Below are positions 1 to 9,930 of a stretch of DNA of 64,000 nucleotides, piece by piece. A program made the position numbers and the translations under genes. The stretch lies in NCBI GenBank assembly GCA_002794775.1, contig NBAY01000027.1:372001-436000 (forward strand), in the 5' to 3' direction. Below the pieces are notes generated by a model, which saw only the letters and a list, made by a program, of their open reading frames with translations, was not told where the DNA came from and searched no databases. The stretch is from Porodaedalea pini (taxonomy: Eukaryota; Basidiomycota; Agaricomycetes; Hymenochaetales; Hymenochaetaceae). Numbering within the stretch: position 1 is the first letter of the stretch; the number at the start of each line of letters is the position of its first letter.

Positions 1-764
1 GATGCTTTGATGCTCTTGCCGTAGGCCTTGGGCGTCACGACGTGTGCGCCGGCGGTGCGGTCGTGCACCTGTTTTTATTTTTGTCGGTGAGGCTGCGGCT
101 GCGGCTGCGCGGAAGTGAGGAGAAGATACCTGAAAGCCCGTGAGCCGTACGCCGGTTTCCAGAGAGGTCGTGTTCCGCGCGGCCTCGAGCATGCGCTCCT
201 TCTTCTCGGGCGAGGCGCTGTCCTCCTCGTACAAGACCGTCCCGAGCTTGACGTCCAGGATGTTCGGCGTCGTGAATACGGAGGAGATATTCTCTAGCAC
301 GATGGACTGTAAAGTAGCGGTGAAAAGACACTTCAGATTAAACTGGGGAATACCGTGGATAGGAAGGATGATATGGAGTACTCATCTTTCTCTTCGAGTT
401 CTGGCACAGGGACGATTGCGTCGTGCTCGAGCCCGAGAGCCGCGGAGAGCGCAGCGACGCCGCCCGTCGGCTCCAGCCCCAGGCCCAGGCCCGTCTCACT
501 CGCAACGCGGCCCTCCAGGCGGAGCGTGCCGTAGAACCGCGGCACGAAGGGCTGCAGGCGCGCGACGCCCACGCCCGCGCGCGCGTTCTGCTGCGCGAGC
601 AGCTCGTAGAACGCGCGCTCGCGCGGGAGGGCGGCCTTGACGATGAGCGCGTTGTCCTCGGAGGCGAGCACGCCGGGGTGTCCGCCGACTTGGGACGCGA
701 GGGCGTGGAAGGCGGAGGCGCCGGCGGAGATGGCGGAGGCGGCTGATGTGGAGAGTCTGCGCAC
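1..764 (-). CDS. Inositol polyphosphate (multi)kinase, 3' part cut off by the window
   Basis: Phosphorylates soluble inositol phosphates (IPMK/IP6K/Kcs1-Arg82 superfamily). The start at 764 is followed by the family opening in which a QVGGHPGVL-type motif precedes a 'lysine-PALPRE-FYE' segment. Exon 2 (306-130) carries SIVLEN and the diagnostic catalytic signature PNILDVKLGT (P-x3-D-x-K-x-G), followed by TTSLETGVRLTGFQ. Exon 3 begins at 68 and runs off the window after KAYGKS. The intron at 129-69 is canonical (gtatct...acag). The exon 1/exon 2 junction is not clean. Homologues read directly from EKDE into SIVLEN, but the only GT at that point (about position 381) gives a frameshift when joined to the acceptor at 307. 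Either a weaker upstream donor is used, or there is a mutation or sequence error. The gene is divergent from OPA3, with about 200 bp between starts. Family assignment is firm; the exact substrate is not. Confidence 0.85.
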
Positions 765-965
765 GGGGGTGGGGATTGGTGCGGGAGTGGGGACGGGAGA
801 GGGAGAGGGAGAGGGAGCGGAGCGGACATGGTTGTGGTCGTGGTTGTGAAGAGAAAATTAAATTTAAAGCCGTGCTTGCCGAGGCGCGACGCGTCGTTCT
901 CTGTGTGTCTCTTCCTCAGCTTGCAGTGCCTCGGACCTTCGTTTTCTTTCTTCAACACTATCAGC
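765..965. promoter_or_regulatory. Shared divergent promoter region of the inositol kinase and OPA3 genes
   Basis: This 201 bp interval separates two start codons pointing away from each other. It contains a purine-rich tract on the + strand (about 770-825, repeated GGGAGA/GGGA units) and an AT-rich patch near 850-870. No TATA box in a convincing position was seen. Promoter function is inferred from the geometry only. Confidence 0.4.
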
Positions 966-1855
966 ATGGCGTCCACAAAGCTCGCCACTCTCACAATCCG
1001 CGTAAGGAATCAGCTGTTTTGTTACTTCAATGAAGAAGAATTCCCTCAATCCTGACTTCAGACGGTAGCAAAGCCGATCTCGAACACCATAAAGCAGCAG
1101 GCGAAAGAGTTGAGTCGAGTCGAGTCGGGTTTTCATTCATCGCGTTACATGAACTGACTGACTGATAACGAAATGAAATGCGACGATTACTATTATTTTT
1201 CTGTTCTGGATAGGCACGAAACGTTTCGCAGATGGTGTGTGTCGTTCGCTCAGTGGAAGCACCGCGCGGAGGTGAACCTGCGGACGAACCTTCTCGGCGA
1301 GCCCGCGAAGAACATCCGGCCGCTGTCCGAAGCCAGGTAGCTTACACGCCTTATATTAGCAACCCGCTCCTCACTTTCTGAATGCTTTCGCTTTTTGCTA
1401 GAGCCATCGATAGCGGTGCCAACGCCATAGCGGAAGGGTTCCTATTTAGCGTCGCTGCTTTGCTGATCGTAGGCGAAACCTGGCGGAGCTCGCGAAGTCA
1501 GGCGAAGCGGCGCGACGTGGTGGATGAGCAGATCGAAGACCTGAGTAATCGAATACACGGCCTCGGCGAGTCCGTGAAGCAGTTGGAAGCGCGTTTTGAG
1601 GAGCAGTGGGGTGCGGAGAAGGAACGGTGCGTCGGATTTTGATTTATTTTATTCACTTAACTTCGCTGATGTGAAATTTTTGGAAGGAATGATGAGCTTA
1701 ATCGTGTGTTGAATCGGATAGTCGACGTAGGACTGCGAGGGGGATGGGCACAGCTGGAAGATACCCCACTCCGTATACCTAAAGTCAACGTTGTACCATC
1801 GCCCCCTGAGGACGATTCGCCTCCCTCGGACCAACCTCGTCAGCCTCAGTCTTAA
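966..1855 (+). CDS. OPA3: OPA3-like mitochondrial protein
   Basis: Orthologue of OPA3, a small protein of the mitochondrial inner membrane or matrix side. Five exons join in frame (966-1001, 1062-1108, 1214-1336, 1402-1626, 1687-1855) to give 199 residues. The family pattern is clear: an N-terminal LATLTIRTVAKPIS segment, KQQAKEHETFRRW, a conserved NLLGE..KNIRPLSEARA stretch, then the hydrophobic AEGFLFSVAALLIVGETWR helix. A charged coiled-coil region (DEQIEDLSNRIHGLGESVKQ) follows, with a proline/acidic tail. All introns are GT-AG. The second donor (gttgag) is slightly weak but restores the expected KEHETF reading. Length matches fungal OPA3 proteins. Confidence 0.93.
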
Positions 1856-2232
1856 TCCTAGACATCACCTTAATAATAATTTGATTGTGGACATTCTACA
1901 TTATATTGTCGAGGAGGACGCGTTGTGAGTCAATTTCAAGTCGCTAAGTAGGGCTGGATACTTCAATTGATGTGAGCTCAGTTTCTTAGAACCCTCGACT
2001 ACTCTTAACAATATTAATGTTTATTAGGGATATCTCTCCATCTGTCCAACAGCAAAGGCATTCCGATCAGTCTGTTTGGTTCCTGTTGCTTTGTTTCGAA
2101 CGAGGAGCGAGCCGCGTCTGCAGTTGTTGTCCCGCAAATAAATAAATAAAAAGTGCTACTCGGTTTCTTCGGACTCTATTCTCTTGAAACGCTTTTGCTT
2201 AGGACTAGCCTGAGGGTCTTTTGACAAGGTTG
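1856..2232. other. Intergenic spacer, nothing recognised
   Basis: AT-rich spacer between OPA3 and the 5' edge of duplicated copy A. It includes a short A/T run (aaataaataaataaa near 2135-2150). No ORF with coding character. Similarity to the flanks of copies B and C starts only at about 2233. Confidence 0.6.
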
Positions 2233-3032
2233 CTTTCACGAATGCTACTTGACTGCCTTGGCTGGCAGAACACATCTCGATCACGGGACGACGACGCGCC
2301 TGTGGCGCTCGACCGCCGACGCGTTCTGTTGTTGTGCTGAACGTTGGCTGACGGTGGTTGTGCTCTGAACTAGTGCTAGTGCTGGTCCACTCCTCAATAA
2401 CGTTCTCACGCTGCAAACTGTATAAGTAACTGAGAATGTGCACTCTCGTCCTTCATCCAGCGTTCCTTTCTTGCAGCCACCAGCAACATCCCCCGGAAAC
2501 AACAGACGAACTTCAACAGCCTTTCAGTTCTCGAACATGCTCATCGTCACAGTGAATCACATCGTGTCGGCGGCGTTCCTCGCCATGCGCGTCGCTCAAG
2601 TCCTGCATAAGCCCGAGGTCATCCGCCCACCCGACAAGATAGACATCGACCCGTATGCTCGCAATGCTTCCGTCCACATTCCGGTCATCCAGCTCGACCT
2701 GACTACGCACTCGGCCAACGTTGGACCACTCTTCGCCGCTTTCAATTGCGTCGGCGAAGCTCCGGACCCTGATGCGCCGGTGGCACATGCGGAGGACTCG
2801 ACGTCACGTACGGTTGTTGATATAATCATGTCTTCGCTCAGCCTCGATACAATCCATCGTGCATTCCACTGCGTCGGCGACGCTTTGAAGAACGTCTGGT
2901 CTTCGACATCCTCGGTCATTTCGTTCTACGTCAACTCGGCTCTCGACATTGTTATTCGCTCGCTCAACTTCGGCACGCTTTGTAACGTGTTCCACTTCAC
3001 GTGCGATGTCCAGGAACCGTCCTCGTCTTTCG

Positions 3033-3200
3033 GTCCCGACGGCCACCTACAATGTCCCGACCGCGACCTACGATGTCCTGTTCCCTGCCTACGATGACCC
3101 GTCCTCCACGTACGATGTCCCATCCCCCACGTACGATGTCTCGTCCGCCACCTACGATGTCCCGTCCCACCTACGATGTCCCGTACCCCACTCGAGGCAC
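3033..3200 (+). repeat. 21 bp tandem repeat (Tyr heptad array), frameshifted copy A
   Basis: About eight 21-bp units, recognisable as 'tcc..cctacgatgtcccg'-type blocks. In copies B and C they encode YDVPSPT-like heptads. Here the preceding 1-nt insertion shifts them into a different frame, so the array is not translated as heptads. Confidence 0.75.
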
Positions 3201-4407
3201 CGAGCCGTCCAAGTCGCTCATGAAGCACTCCATCGTGCGAGGTGGTACTTCGGTCAAGGCAGTCGTGATTGTGATTCGTCGACGCACCGATACACTCCTG
3301 GTGAGTGTGTTTCGCAATTCGACGTCACGTCCGACCCGCCGGTACCGTGTGCCACCCGATGTCACCGACACTGTCAACCACTGGGGCACGACATTCGTCG
3401 ATTCCGCCATGCTCTACATTGCTTGCTTTGGCTCGTCCGCATCCAATCTGGCCGCGTCCACAAAGCAGACCTTACTGGTTAAGGTGCTGCAGATAACGCC
3501 ACTTGAGTCGCTCATGACAATGTGCATGAGTCATGCGTCAGTGATGGGAATCTATGATTTTGTGTATGGTGTCGCCGTGAGTCCAAGCCTTTGCTATCTG
3601 AGTATCTTTCATAAACATTGTCTTCAGGCCTTCACTATTATGGCTCTGGCTGCTAGAGATGGATATTGGGTTATTCTGAGGAATCTGTCTATGGTGAGGT
3701 TCTATGTCCAAGTCCACTCAGAGTATGAATTGACGCAGTGTTTTGAATGGCAAGAAGGGCCTCAGGATGACTGTATCAAACACGTATCCTTTCGCGTCGG
3801 AACTGTTCGCTTACCTACATGTCGCGGTATGTCCCCGTTCTTTGTCTTCTTACTTCTTATTCATGAATCTCATAGAACCCGACAACGGCATCTCGATCGG
3901 GAAATTGGAAGATCGCTCTTACCTTAGATATCGCTCACGCATGCTTGCTAGAGCATGATTCGCTTCGGTGGATCGCCCGTTCCTTGATTGGAACGGGTTT
4001 CAGCTGTCTAGTACTCGCACCGTGGCTTCTTTCAGAGGCTATCACGGTAAGCTCTACAAGCCCTCGACTTGAATTATGCGAGCTGATTCTTTCTTTCAAG
4101 ATTAATAAGAGCCTGGTTTTAACGATGCGGCAAGCTGGCTTGCCGTTCGTCAGAAATATGTTCTTGAACATCGTGAAAGCCTTTGGAAATACAGTTTCTG
4201 TGAGTTTCTCTATTTTATTCAGGCGTCCATGCTGTCCTGAAGGGATAAAAGTGCCAGATTGTATCGCCATATATCCCTGAGCAACTTGACGAAAGTTGGA
4301 ACGTCGAGCAAGTTTACAACAGATGCAGACACGAAATCGTAAGCTTGAGCTTATTTGTCATTGTTTCTTTTAACTCATTCTCTCGTCTCGTCCTTCAGGT
4401 CGTTCCG

Positions 4408-4968
4408 ATGCTTGTACCGCTTCCTGCGGGTGATGAACACGAGCTGAGCATCGAGCCGACGCTGATCCCTCTACCGGAAAATGCTGACGATGGCATTGAA
4501 CTCGACCCGACCGAGGTTCCATTGCCTTTGGATGCTGGCGAGGGTATTGAGCTGGACCCGGTACAGGTTCCGCTGCCTGATGATGCCGACGATGGTATTG
4601 CGCTCACGCCGATGGAGGATCCTTTACCGGCAAACGCTGACGAAGGCATCGAACTCGACCCGATGGAAGTGCCTCTGCCCACCGATGCTGACGAAGGAAT
4701 CGAGCTCAACCCACTAGAGGTTCCGTTGCCTCTCGATGCAGGCGAGGGCATTGAGCTGAATCCGATGGAAGTCTATCTGCTGGAGGATACTGATGAAAGG
4801 GTTAAGTTCAATCCGATAGAGGTTGCACTGCCGCTAGATGCCGATAAGATGCTCGAGCTTGACCCGGCGGAAGTTACTTTGCCTGTTGACGCTGACGATG
4901 GGATCGAGCTCGATCCGATGCAGGTTTCGCTGCCTGCCGATGCGGACGATGGGATCGAGCTGGAGCCC
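4408..4968 (+). repeat. 51 bp tandem repeat, 11 units, copy A
   Basis: Exactly 561 nt, that is 11 units of 51 nt coding for 17 residues with consensus MEVPLPxDADEGIELDP. Units 8 and 9 are the most diverged (YLLEDTDERVKFNP and ALPLDADKMLELDP). Unit number and length are identical in all three copies. Confidence 0.9.
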
Positions 4969-6577
4969 GATGAGGACAGCATGCTCTGGAACCCTGGAGA
5001 AGTCACACTTGTAGCTGATCGCAATGGCGATGTTTCAGGGGTGGGGGAGTCGTTACCGCGTGTGCATGCGAGTCAAGATACCCGCAAGCGCGCGCTACTT
5101 TGGACAAGAGTATGCATCTTTATCTGCATTCGTTGTTGCGCACGATACCCTCGAGATCTCCACTCGCGACGAATCCGAGTTATTCGATGAGGACGTGTCT
5201 AGCACACCCGTTGTCAGAGTGGCTGAGGGCAAGGTTAGTAACGCAAACGAATCATTCCTTTGAATTTTCACTCAAGTATCCGTTCAGAAATACAAGTACT
5301 TCGACAAGACCTTTGCGGAACCCGCGCAGTCTGAATCTGCTCGGCATAGCGCTCTGCTGAACATTACGACAAAATTTGCTTTACAGCACGAAGTGATGAG
5401 CAATGAGCTTTCGGTAAGCAATAACGTTGACTTTCATTCAATGAGATTCTTACCATGAGTTTAGACTTGTTCACCGGGGTTAAGTTCAAATGTCAAGTCT
5501 GAAACTGTCGTGTGCAAGCCGATGCTAACTTCAAACGCGGACGCGACTGCCGATGTCCTGTTACCTTTGCCTGCTTTCAGCTGGGATGAAGACGTTGCCG
5601 CGATATCTGAAGTCAACGCGGTCGCTATCTCTATAGTCAAGGCCGGAACGGCATCAAGAGGGAAGAGGCACAAGACAGCTCCTCAGCTTCCGATAGCGCC
5701 TTTATCTGATTCGGCTCTTGCTCCTGCGGCTCCTAAGACCATATCAGCAAAGAAGGCACAACTTGAAACTGGTTCAATGTCGCGTGGACAAACTCACGGC
5801 AACTCAAGTATATCGAAAGCGAAGACATCTCGGAAGCTGGCCTCGTCAAGTGTTGCTCGGACCTCTGCACCTCCAGGGTCTCCGCTTCCTCTGGCCATGT
5901 CTGTAGAGCGCTGTATCGATAAGCGAGGGCGCGTTGACAGACACTCGAGGTCTGGTCAAGATCGGTTAGAAGTGCAATCCTCTACTTTTGGTGTTCGTAG
6001 TCAAGGGCAAGCGGACAGGGCTCAGAACTGGCGACAAGTATCTGAAGAACACGGAGAGCAAGGGCGAACGGAAAGCTATGGAGGCAGACGTTATCGACTA
6101 GCACTTGAAAAGGAGTGCTCCCTTGTTCCTCTCAGCACGCACCGGCAACAAGCGTCCCATCGATCTGGAAGACAAAGGCACGAGCGCGACTACTCTTGGG
6201 ACAACATGCCAAAGCGTCCATGTTCAAGTGAGCTTCGCGGTGAAGAACGATCTGAAAGACTGGTGGACAGGCTCGACGAGATACGAAGAATTGGTGATGA
6301 AGTTCATGATCCTCGCACACTTGCACGCGATGGCTACACCCCGTACGCATTATCGCGCAGTGTCCGTGGCCGTGATCGACCGGCCGCAGAAGACAATGGA
6401 GCGGTACCCTCTTCTGAGCGGCGTGAAGATAGTCTCAGAAACACGAGCTATGTCCAAGAATTTGATCGCGCTGGTGGGAGTAATGGCCGTGTAATACGCT
6501 CCAGTAATGAGAAGACTCGCGGACGCGGGCGGCGACGCGGAGCGATGCATTCTGCTTCTGCCTGGCCTGAGGCTTGA

Positions 6578-7155
6578 TTATTGGTGCGTCTGTTTAGCAT
6601 TGTCATATCTGAACTCACCTGCTTACACCTTATCTTAGATTGAATTTAATATCATTTCATTATATCATAGGTGACAATGCTCACTTATTTTTGTTTTTAT
6701 TATTAATGGGATCGCATCGGATGAGTGCGGTTTAGTCTACGAACACTTTTTAGAATTTCTATACTATTATTATTTATATTTATGCCACATGTACAGACTA
6801 CATAATACCTGTGAACCATAATCTATGCACCATATGCACGTTCTAGATGCGAGATGGCTGGTCAAGGACTCCTTGAGCACAATCTGCATGATGCGAGCAC
6901 CCTTCTAAGTGAAAATTGTAGATTTGGCGCTACCAGGTACGCGTCACAACTCACGACGTATTTCTCAGATATGAGACGTCATTTCTTTCACGATGGTCTA
7001 CTGTGTCAAGCGGAGGATTTAAGCCTTTATCAATTACAGTACCTCTATAAAATTTTCAACTTAAGGAAACATACCATCATTTACAATGTATTCCATTCAC
7101 TACGGGAATCCATTTTTCAGTATTGAAACATACGTTCTTCCATAAACCCAACCAC
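6578..7155. other. 3' flank of copy A, no gene recognised
   Basis: AT-rich sequence. The first ~180 bp match the flank of copy B and much of the remainder up to about 6835 matches the flank of copy C. A 90-codon + strand ORF at 6854-7126 has no family features and is probably fortuitous. Confidence 0.5.
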
Positions 7156-7195
7156 GATTATGGTTCGTTCCATCCCGAGCTCGTCGCCCACGCTG
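7156..7195 (-). pseudogene. Relic of the last codons of the gene found at 52.2 kb
   Basis: About 35 bp (tggttcgttccatcccgagc and onward) nearly match the 3' end of the unrecognised gene at 52209-53217, where the minus-strand reading ends GDELEME-stop. It marks that copy A arose from a locus lying next to that gene, as copy C does today. Confidence 0.65.
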
Positions 7196-7357
7196 ACGAC
7201 GATATGTCGCACGTGAGACTCGTTCCACAACGGTGTTAGCGAAGTCTAGATAAGCCTTACTTTGACTTGACTTGGCTAGCTAGGTGTGCCAAAGGTAGCT
7301 TATGAAATTACCAGCGGTTTAATACAAGTATATGTATCTTCCGAGTCTCTGGTCAGA

Positions 7358-8309
7358 TTATACGACAAACCCCTAAAAAGGTTTCACAGTCAGCAGGAAT
7401 AATACCAGAAGTAAACGGCGCACTTACGCCGTTGACAAGAACAGTCTGGCCATTGACCCATGATGCATCGGGACTCGCTAAGAACGCAGTAACGCGAGCG
7501 ACCTCCTCCGGCTGGCCAAGGCGCTTCTCTGGATGCATGTTTGCGAAGAAGCCGATCTGCTGCTCGGTCTTGCCTGCGCGGAAGAGTTCGGTATCGATGG
7601 GACCTGGAGCGATACAGTTCACCGCGATACCACGAGGGCCAAGGTCTTTTGCAAGGACGCGCGTAAGCTGCTCAACGGCGCCCTTGGCGGCGGCATACAC
7701 TAGCGCCGTGGAGGGCACGACAGACGCGTGTGCGAGCGAAGAAGAGAAGAAGATAACGCGCGAGCCTAATCGATAATATGGTGTTCAGAATCGCGCACTC
7801 CATATCCCGATGAGGAGTGTGGAGCTCTACGTACCAGGCGCGAGAGCCGGCGCGGCAGCTCTAACAAGAAAGAGTGGGCCTTTCACGTTTGTGTTGAAGT
7901 GTGCGTCGTAGAAATCCTCGTCAACTTCGCTCAAGGTACGCGTGCCCATGATACCCGCGTTCAGAACGAGTATATCTATATGGCCAAATGCTTTCAGCGC
8001 AGCATCCAATAAAACCTGCGCTTGAGAAGCGCCTGACACGTCTGCCTGCACGGCGACAGCTGCTCCAGCGCGCTTCGTATTGAGCGCAGCTACGACGTCA
8101 TTTGCGGCCTGAGCGTTGCTGACGTAGTTGACAACGACATTCGCGCCATCGTCGACGAGGCGATGCGCGATTGCAGCACCAATTCCGCGCGAGGAGCCAG
8201 TGACAAGAGCAATCTTTCCGGCGAGGGGCTGGAGGGAGCCATTTCTTCTCTGGTGAGTATGTGGTGGTGATCGCAAGTGATTGCGATTCGAGAGGTACTT
8301 GTACGCCAC
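7358..8309 (-). CDS. Short-chain dehydrogenase/reductase
   Basis: Classical SDR with a Rossmann fold, probably NADP(H)-dependent, similar to 3-oxoacyl-ACP-reductase-like and glucose/ribitol-type fungal SDRs. Exons 8309-7835, 7765-7428 and 7372-7358 join in frame to 275 residues. Seen in order: cofactor loop TGSSRGIG, a D-V acidic position after the third strand, NAG, the catalytic serine in IFFSSS, the YAAAK catalytic Tyr/Lys pair, and the PGPIDTE segment. The protein ends in VNGGFVV, completed by a 15-nt last exon after a gtaagt...ttttag intron. The N-terminus is uncertain: about 28 residues precede the core and an additional 5' intron is possible. Substrate not predictable. Confidence 0.88.
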
Positions 8310-9900
8310 TGCGAGTGTCTTACCTCTGTCCGGTTAGTGCATGCGTGTACGTTCGGCAGACCGTTGTCCGGAGATTTCCAATCGCAATAGTCCATCTCAA
8401 TTCTTAAATCTGACCCGTAGTTTCTCTGATCCAGGCATGACCTCAGTTCGGAGTTTGAACACCCTTGATTGCGCAAATTAATGTGATGCGATGCCGACCA
8501 CGGCTGAAATTAGCGGATAGCATTCTACGGTGAGACCCTGAGTTGCAAAGCGGAGAAAGGGGCATCGAATGACACTGGTTAGGAGATAAGACTGAGACAC
8601 AGTATTCAGATATTGCAGCCGAACTTGAAGGAAGTCGAGCGGCCCGTTAGTGATCTCAAAAGTGTAGCATCGCGGAAGAGCTGGAAGGGTTATTAGATAA
8701 GAAGATAGTCGAAAGCGCCAGCTACATTCTTAGGTTGAAAAGGGACCTGAACAGCGCCTGCCAGAGGGACTTGAAGTAAACAAACTTGGGTTCAGAGTCC
8801 TCATACAGGCCAGACATAAACAGCCTGTGGAGATGGAAAGAGGTACAATCACATCTCTAGAACTTAGTATATAGTGTAAGATGGCAGTGAGCCTGCGAAG
8901 CAAGAGCATGCTTATGAGTCTAAGCAACATAATATTCTTCACGTGATACTTTGATGCCAATCTGCAACGCAACGACGATTCTATGTAGTTCGAACAGCTC
9001 GAACTTGTCGAAATCGAGTGCTATGGAACGCATAGAATCAGCAGGGATTATTGTGAGATATGGGACGTTCACTCTACCAAGGAGCATTTGCGATTGGCGC
9101 ATGGTCGTCTCAGGGAACTCAAGAAGCGTCATGGTGACCATCTGGTTGAAGGAACATCCGCGAGTGTGCGCGCGATTCTCTCTGCCATGCTCGAGTCAGT
9201 GCCGGCTGAGAGGGGACGGCGGTACGTGGCTGCCGCTATATGCTGCTGCAACAGCCAAGGAGGGGAACCGAGTCAGAAGCAGTTTGAATGTTTGGCGAGC
9301 GACTGTTTGAGGTTCTTGCTCTGGCCTTGTGAGCTCTGCTTCAGATACGTCCCGCACCATATTCTGAGTTAAATTCCCAGTGAAGCAAAGTAGCCCACTA
9401 GAGCGTTTCCTCGGCGCCCTCTCGTGACATCAATGAGATTCTTTTTGATCTGGCTTCGAAGAACAGACCGGATCGTTTCGTCAAATTTGTGAGCTGCCAA
9501 CTCGGAGAACATCTGCAAAGCCGTTTTAATAGGTGTATTGTCAGGTACGGGCTCGCGACAACAAGGCCTGCATAACGTATTTAACAGCAGTCACCAGAGG
9601 AACTTGAAGAACACTGGGTTCAGAAAGGCCAGACATTAACAACGCGTTATGAGCCAGTTCATCAATCTGAACGTGCATACCATCCAAGAGCATGGGACTC
9701 AAGAAAGTTCGGTGAACGTGATTTTGTGACTGAAAGGAAATAAGGCATGTGGCGGTGTGATTAGTCATAATTGCTATATTGGAATATTTCAGATCTCCCA
9801 AATTTTTGAGCAGAACCGAGGCAAACAAGCACGGCCTCCTCAACTACCCACAACCATTGTAAATCCTGTTTACGCACATATTTCATACAAACGTACCGTT
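8310..9900. other. Spacer with two decayed, related minus-strand fragments
   Basis: No intact gene. Two stretches resemble each other on the minus strand. One is about 8735-8865 (reading LFMSGLYEDSEP then F/Y-rich then WQALF). The other is about 9545-9690 (reading LLMSGLSEPSVL... then MQALL). Between them a 73-codon minus ORF (9141-8920) contains DFDKFELFELHRIVVALQIG, which looks protein-like and could be another exon of the same ancestral gene. Stops and unpaired splice sites argue for a relic. Family not recognised. Confidence 0.35.
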
Positions 9901-9930
9901 TCTCATCGTGCCTTAAGGACCTAGATTAAA

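Larger units (their letters stand above)
2537..6577 (+). pseudogene. Eight-exon repeat-protein gene, copy A (frame-disrupted)
   Basis: Same exon layout as the intact copy B. Exons by homology: 2537-3576, 3628-3826, 3952-4046, 4101-4199, 4252-4338, 4399-5233, 5288-5413 and 5465-6577. Exons 2-5, 7 and 8 have lengths compatible with the reading frame. Exon 1 is 1,040 nt instead of 1,041: an extra T at about 3028-3030 throws the heptad array out of frame, the original frame then stops near 3095, and a deletion near 3166 returns downstream sequence to frame. Exon 6 is 10 nt longer than in B (near 5050). That one could be hidden by removing a 49 nt gt...ag segment (about 5061-5109), which brings exon 6 back into frame. 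Exon 8 alone keeps 370 open codons. Function unknown; probably no longer a full-length coding gene. Confidence 0.7.
2233..7195 (+). repeat. Dispersed segmental duplication, copy A
   Basis: Homologous to 21.4 kb down to 17.1 kb (inverted, copy B) and to 47.5-52.24 kb (direct, copy C). The left edge is near 2233, where the sequence joins the common 'ttcacgaatgctacttgactgc' block. On the right, similarity to B runs to about 6757 and similarity to C continues further. It ends in a ~35 bp relic of the end of the gene that follows copy C (see 7156-7195). No terminal inverted repeats, target-site duplication or transposase domain were seen, so this looks like segmental duplication rather than a canonical transposon. 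Confidence 0.8.

Noticed and set aside
140..640. Several Arg/Ala/Pro-rich plus-strand ORFs opposite the inositol kinase
   Set aside because: Antisense shadows of a GC-rich coding exon; no family features.
3743..3958. Short ORF ending ...MLARA in copies A, B and C as a separate exon
   Set aside because: It ends in a stop shared by all three copies. Using the later acceptor (cttgctag) gives an in-frame exon coding for a membrane-like helix, so this ORF lies mostly in intron 2.
6105..6494. Alternative 129-codon ORF inside exon 8 of copy A (also in B), with protein-like composition
   Set aside because: The exon 8 frame that continues from exon 7 is open for ~365 codons in all three copies with in-frame indels. 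The alternative frame has a premature stop in copy C.
2233..7195. Interpretation of copies A/B/C as a DNA transposon or Helitron
   Set aside because: No terminal inverted repeats, hairpin end, target-site duplication, transposase, Rep/helicase or reverse transcriptase motif seen. Copy ends are ragged and carry neighbouring-gene fragments.
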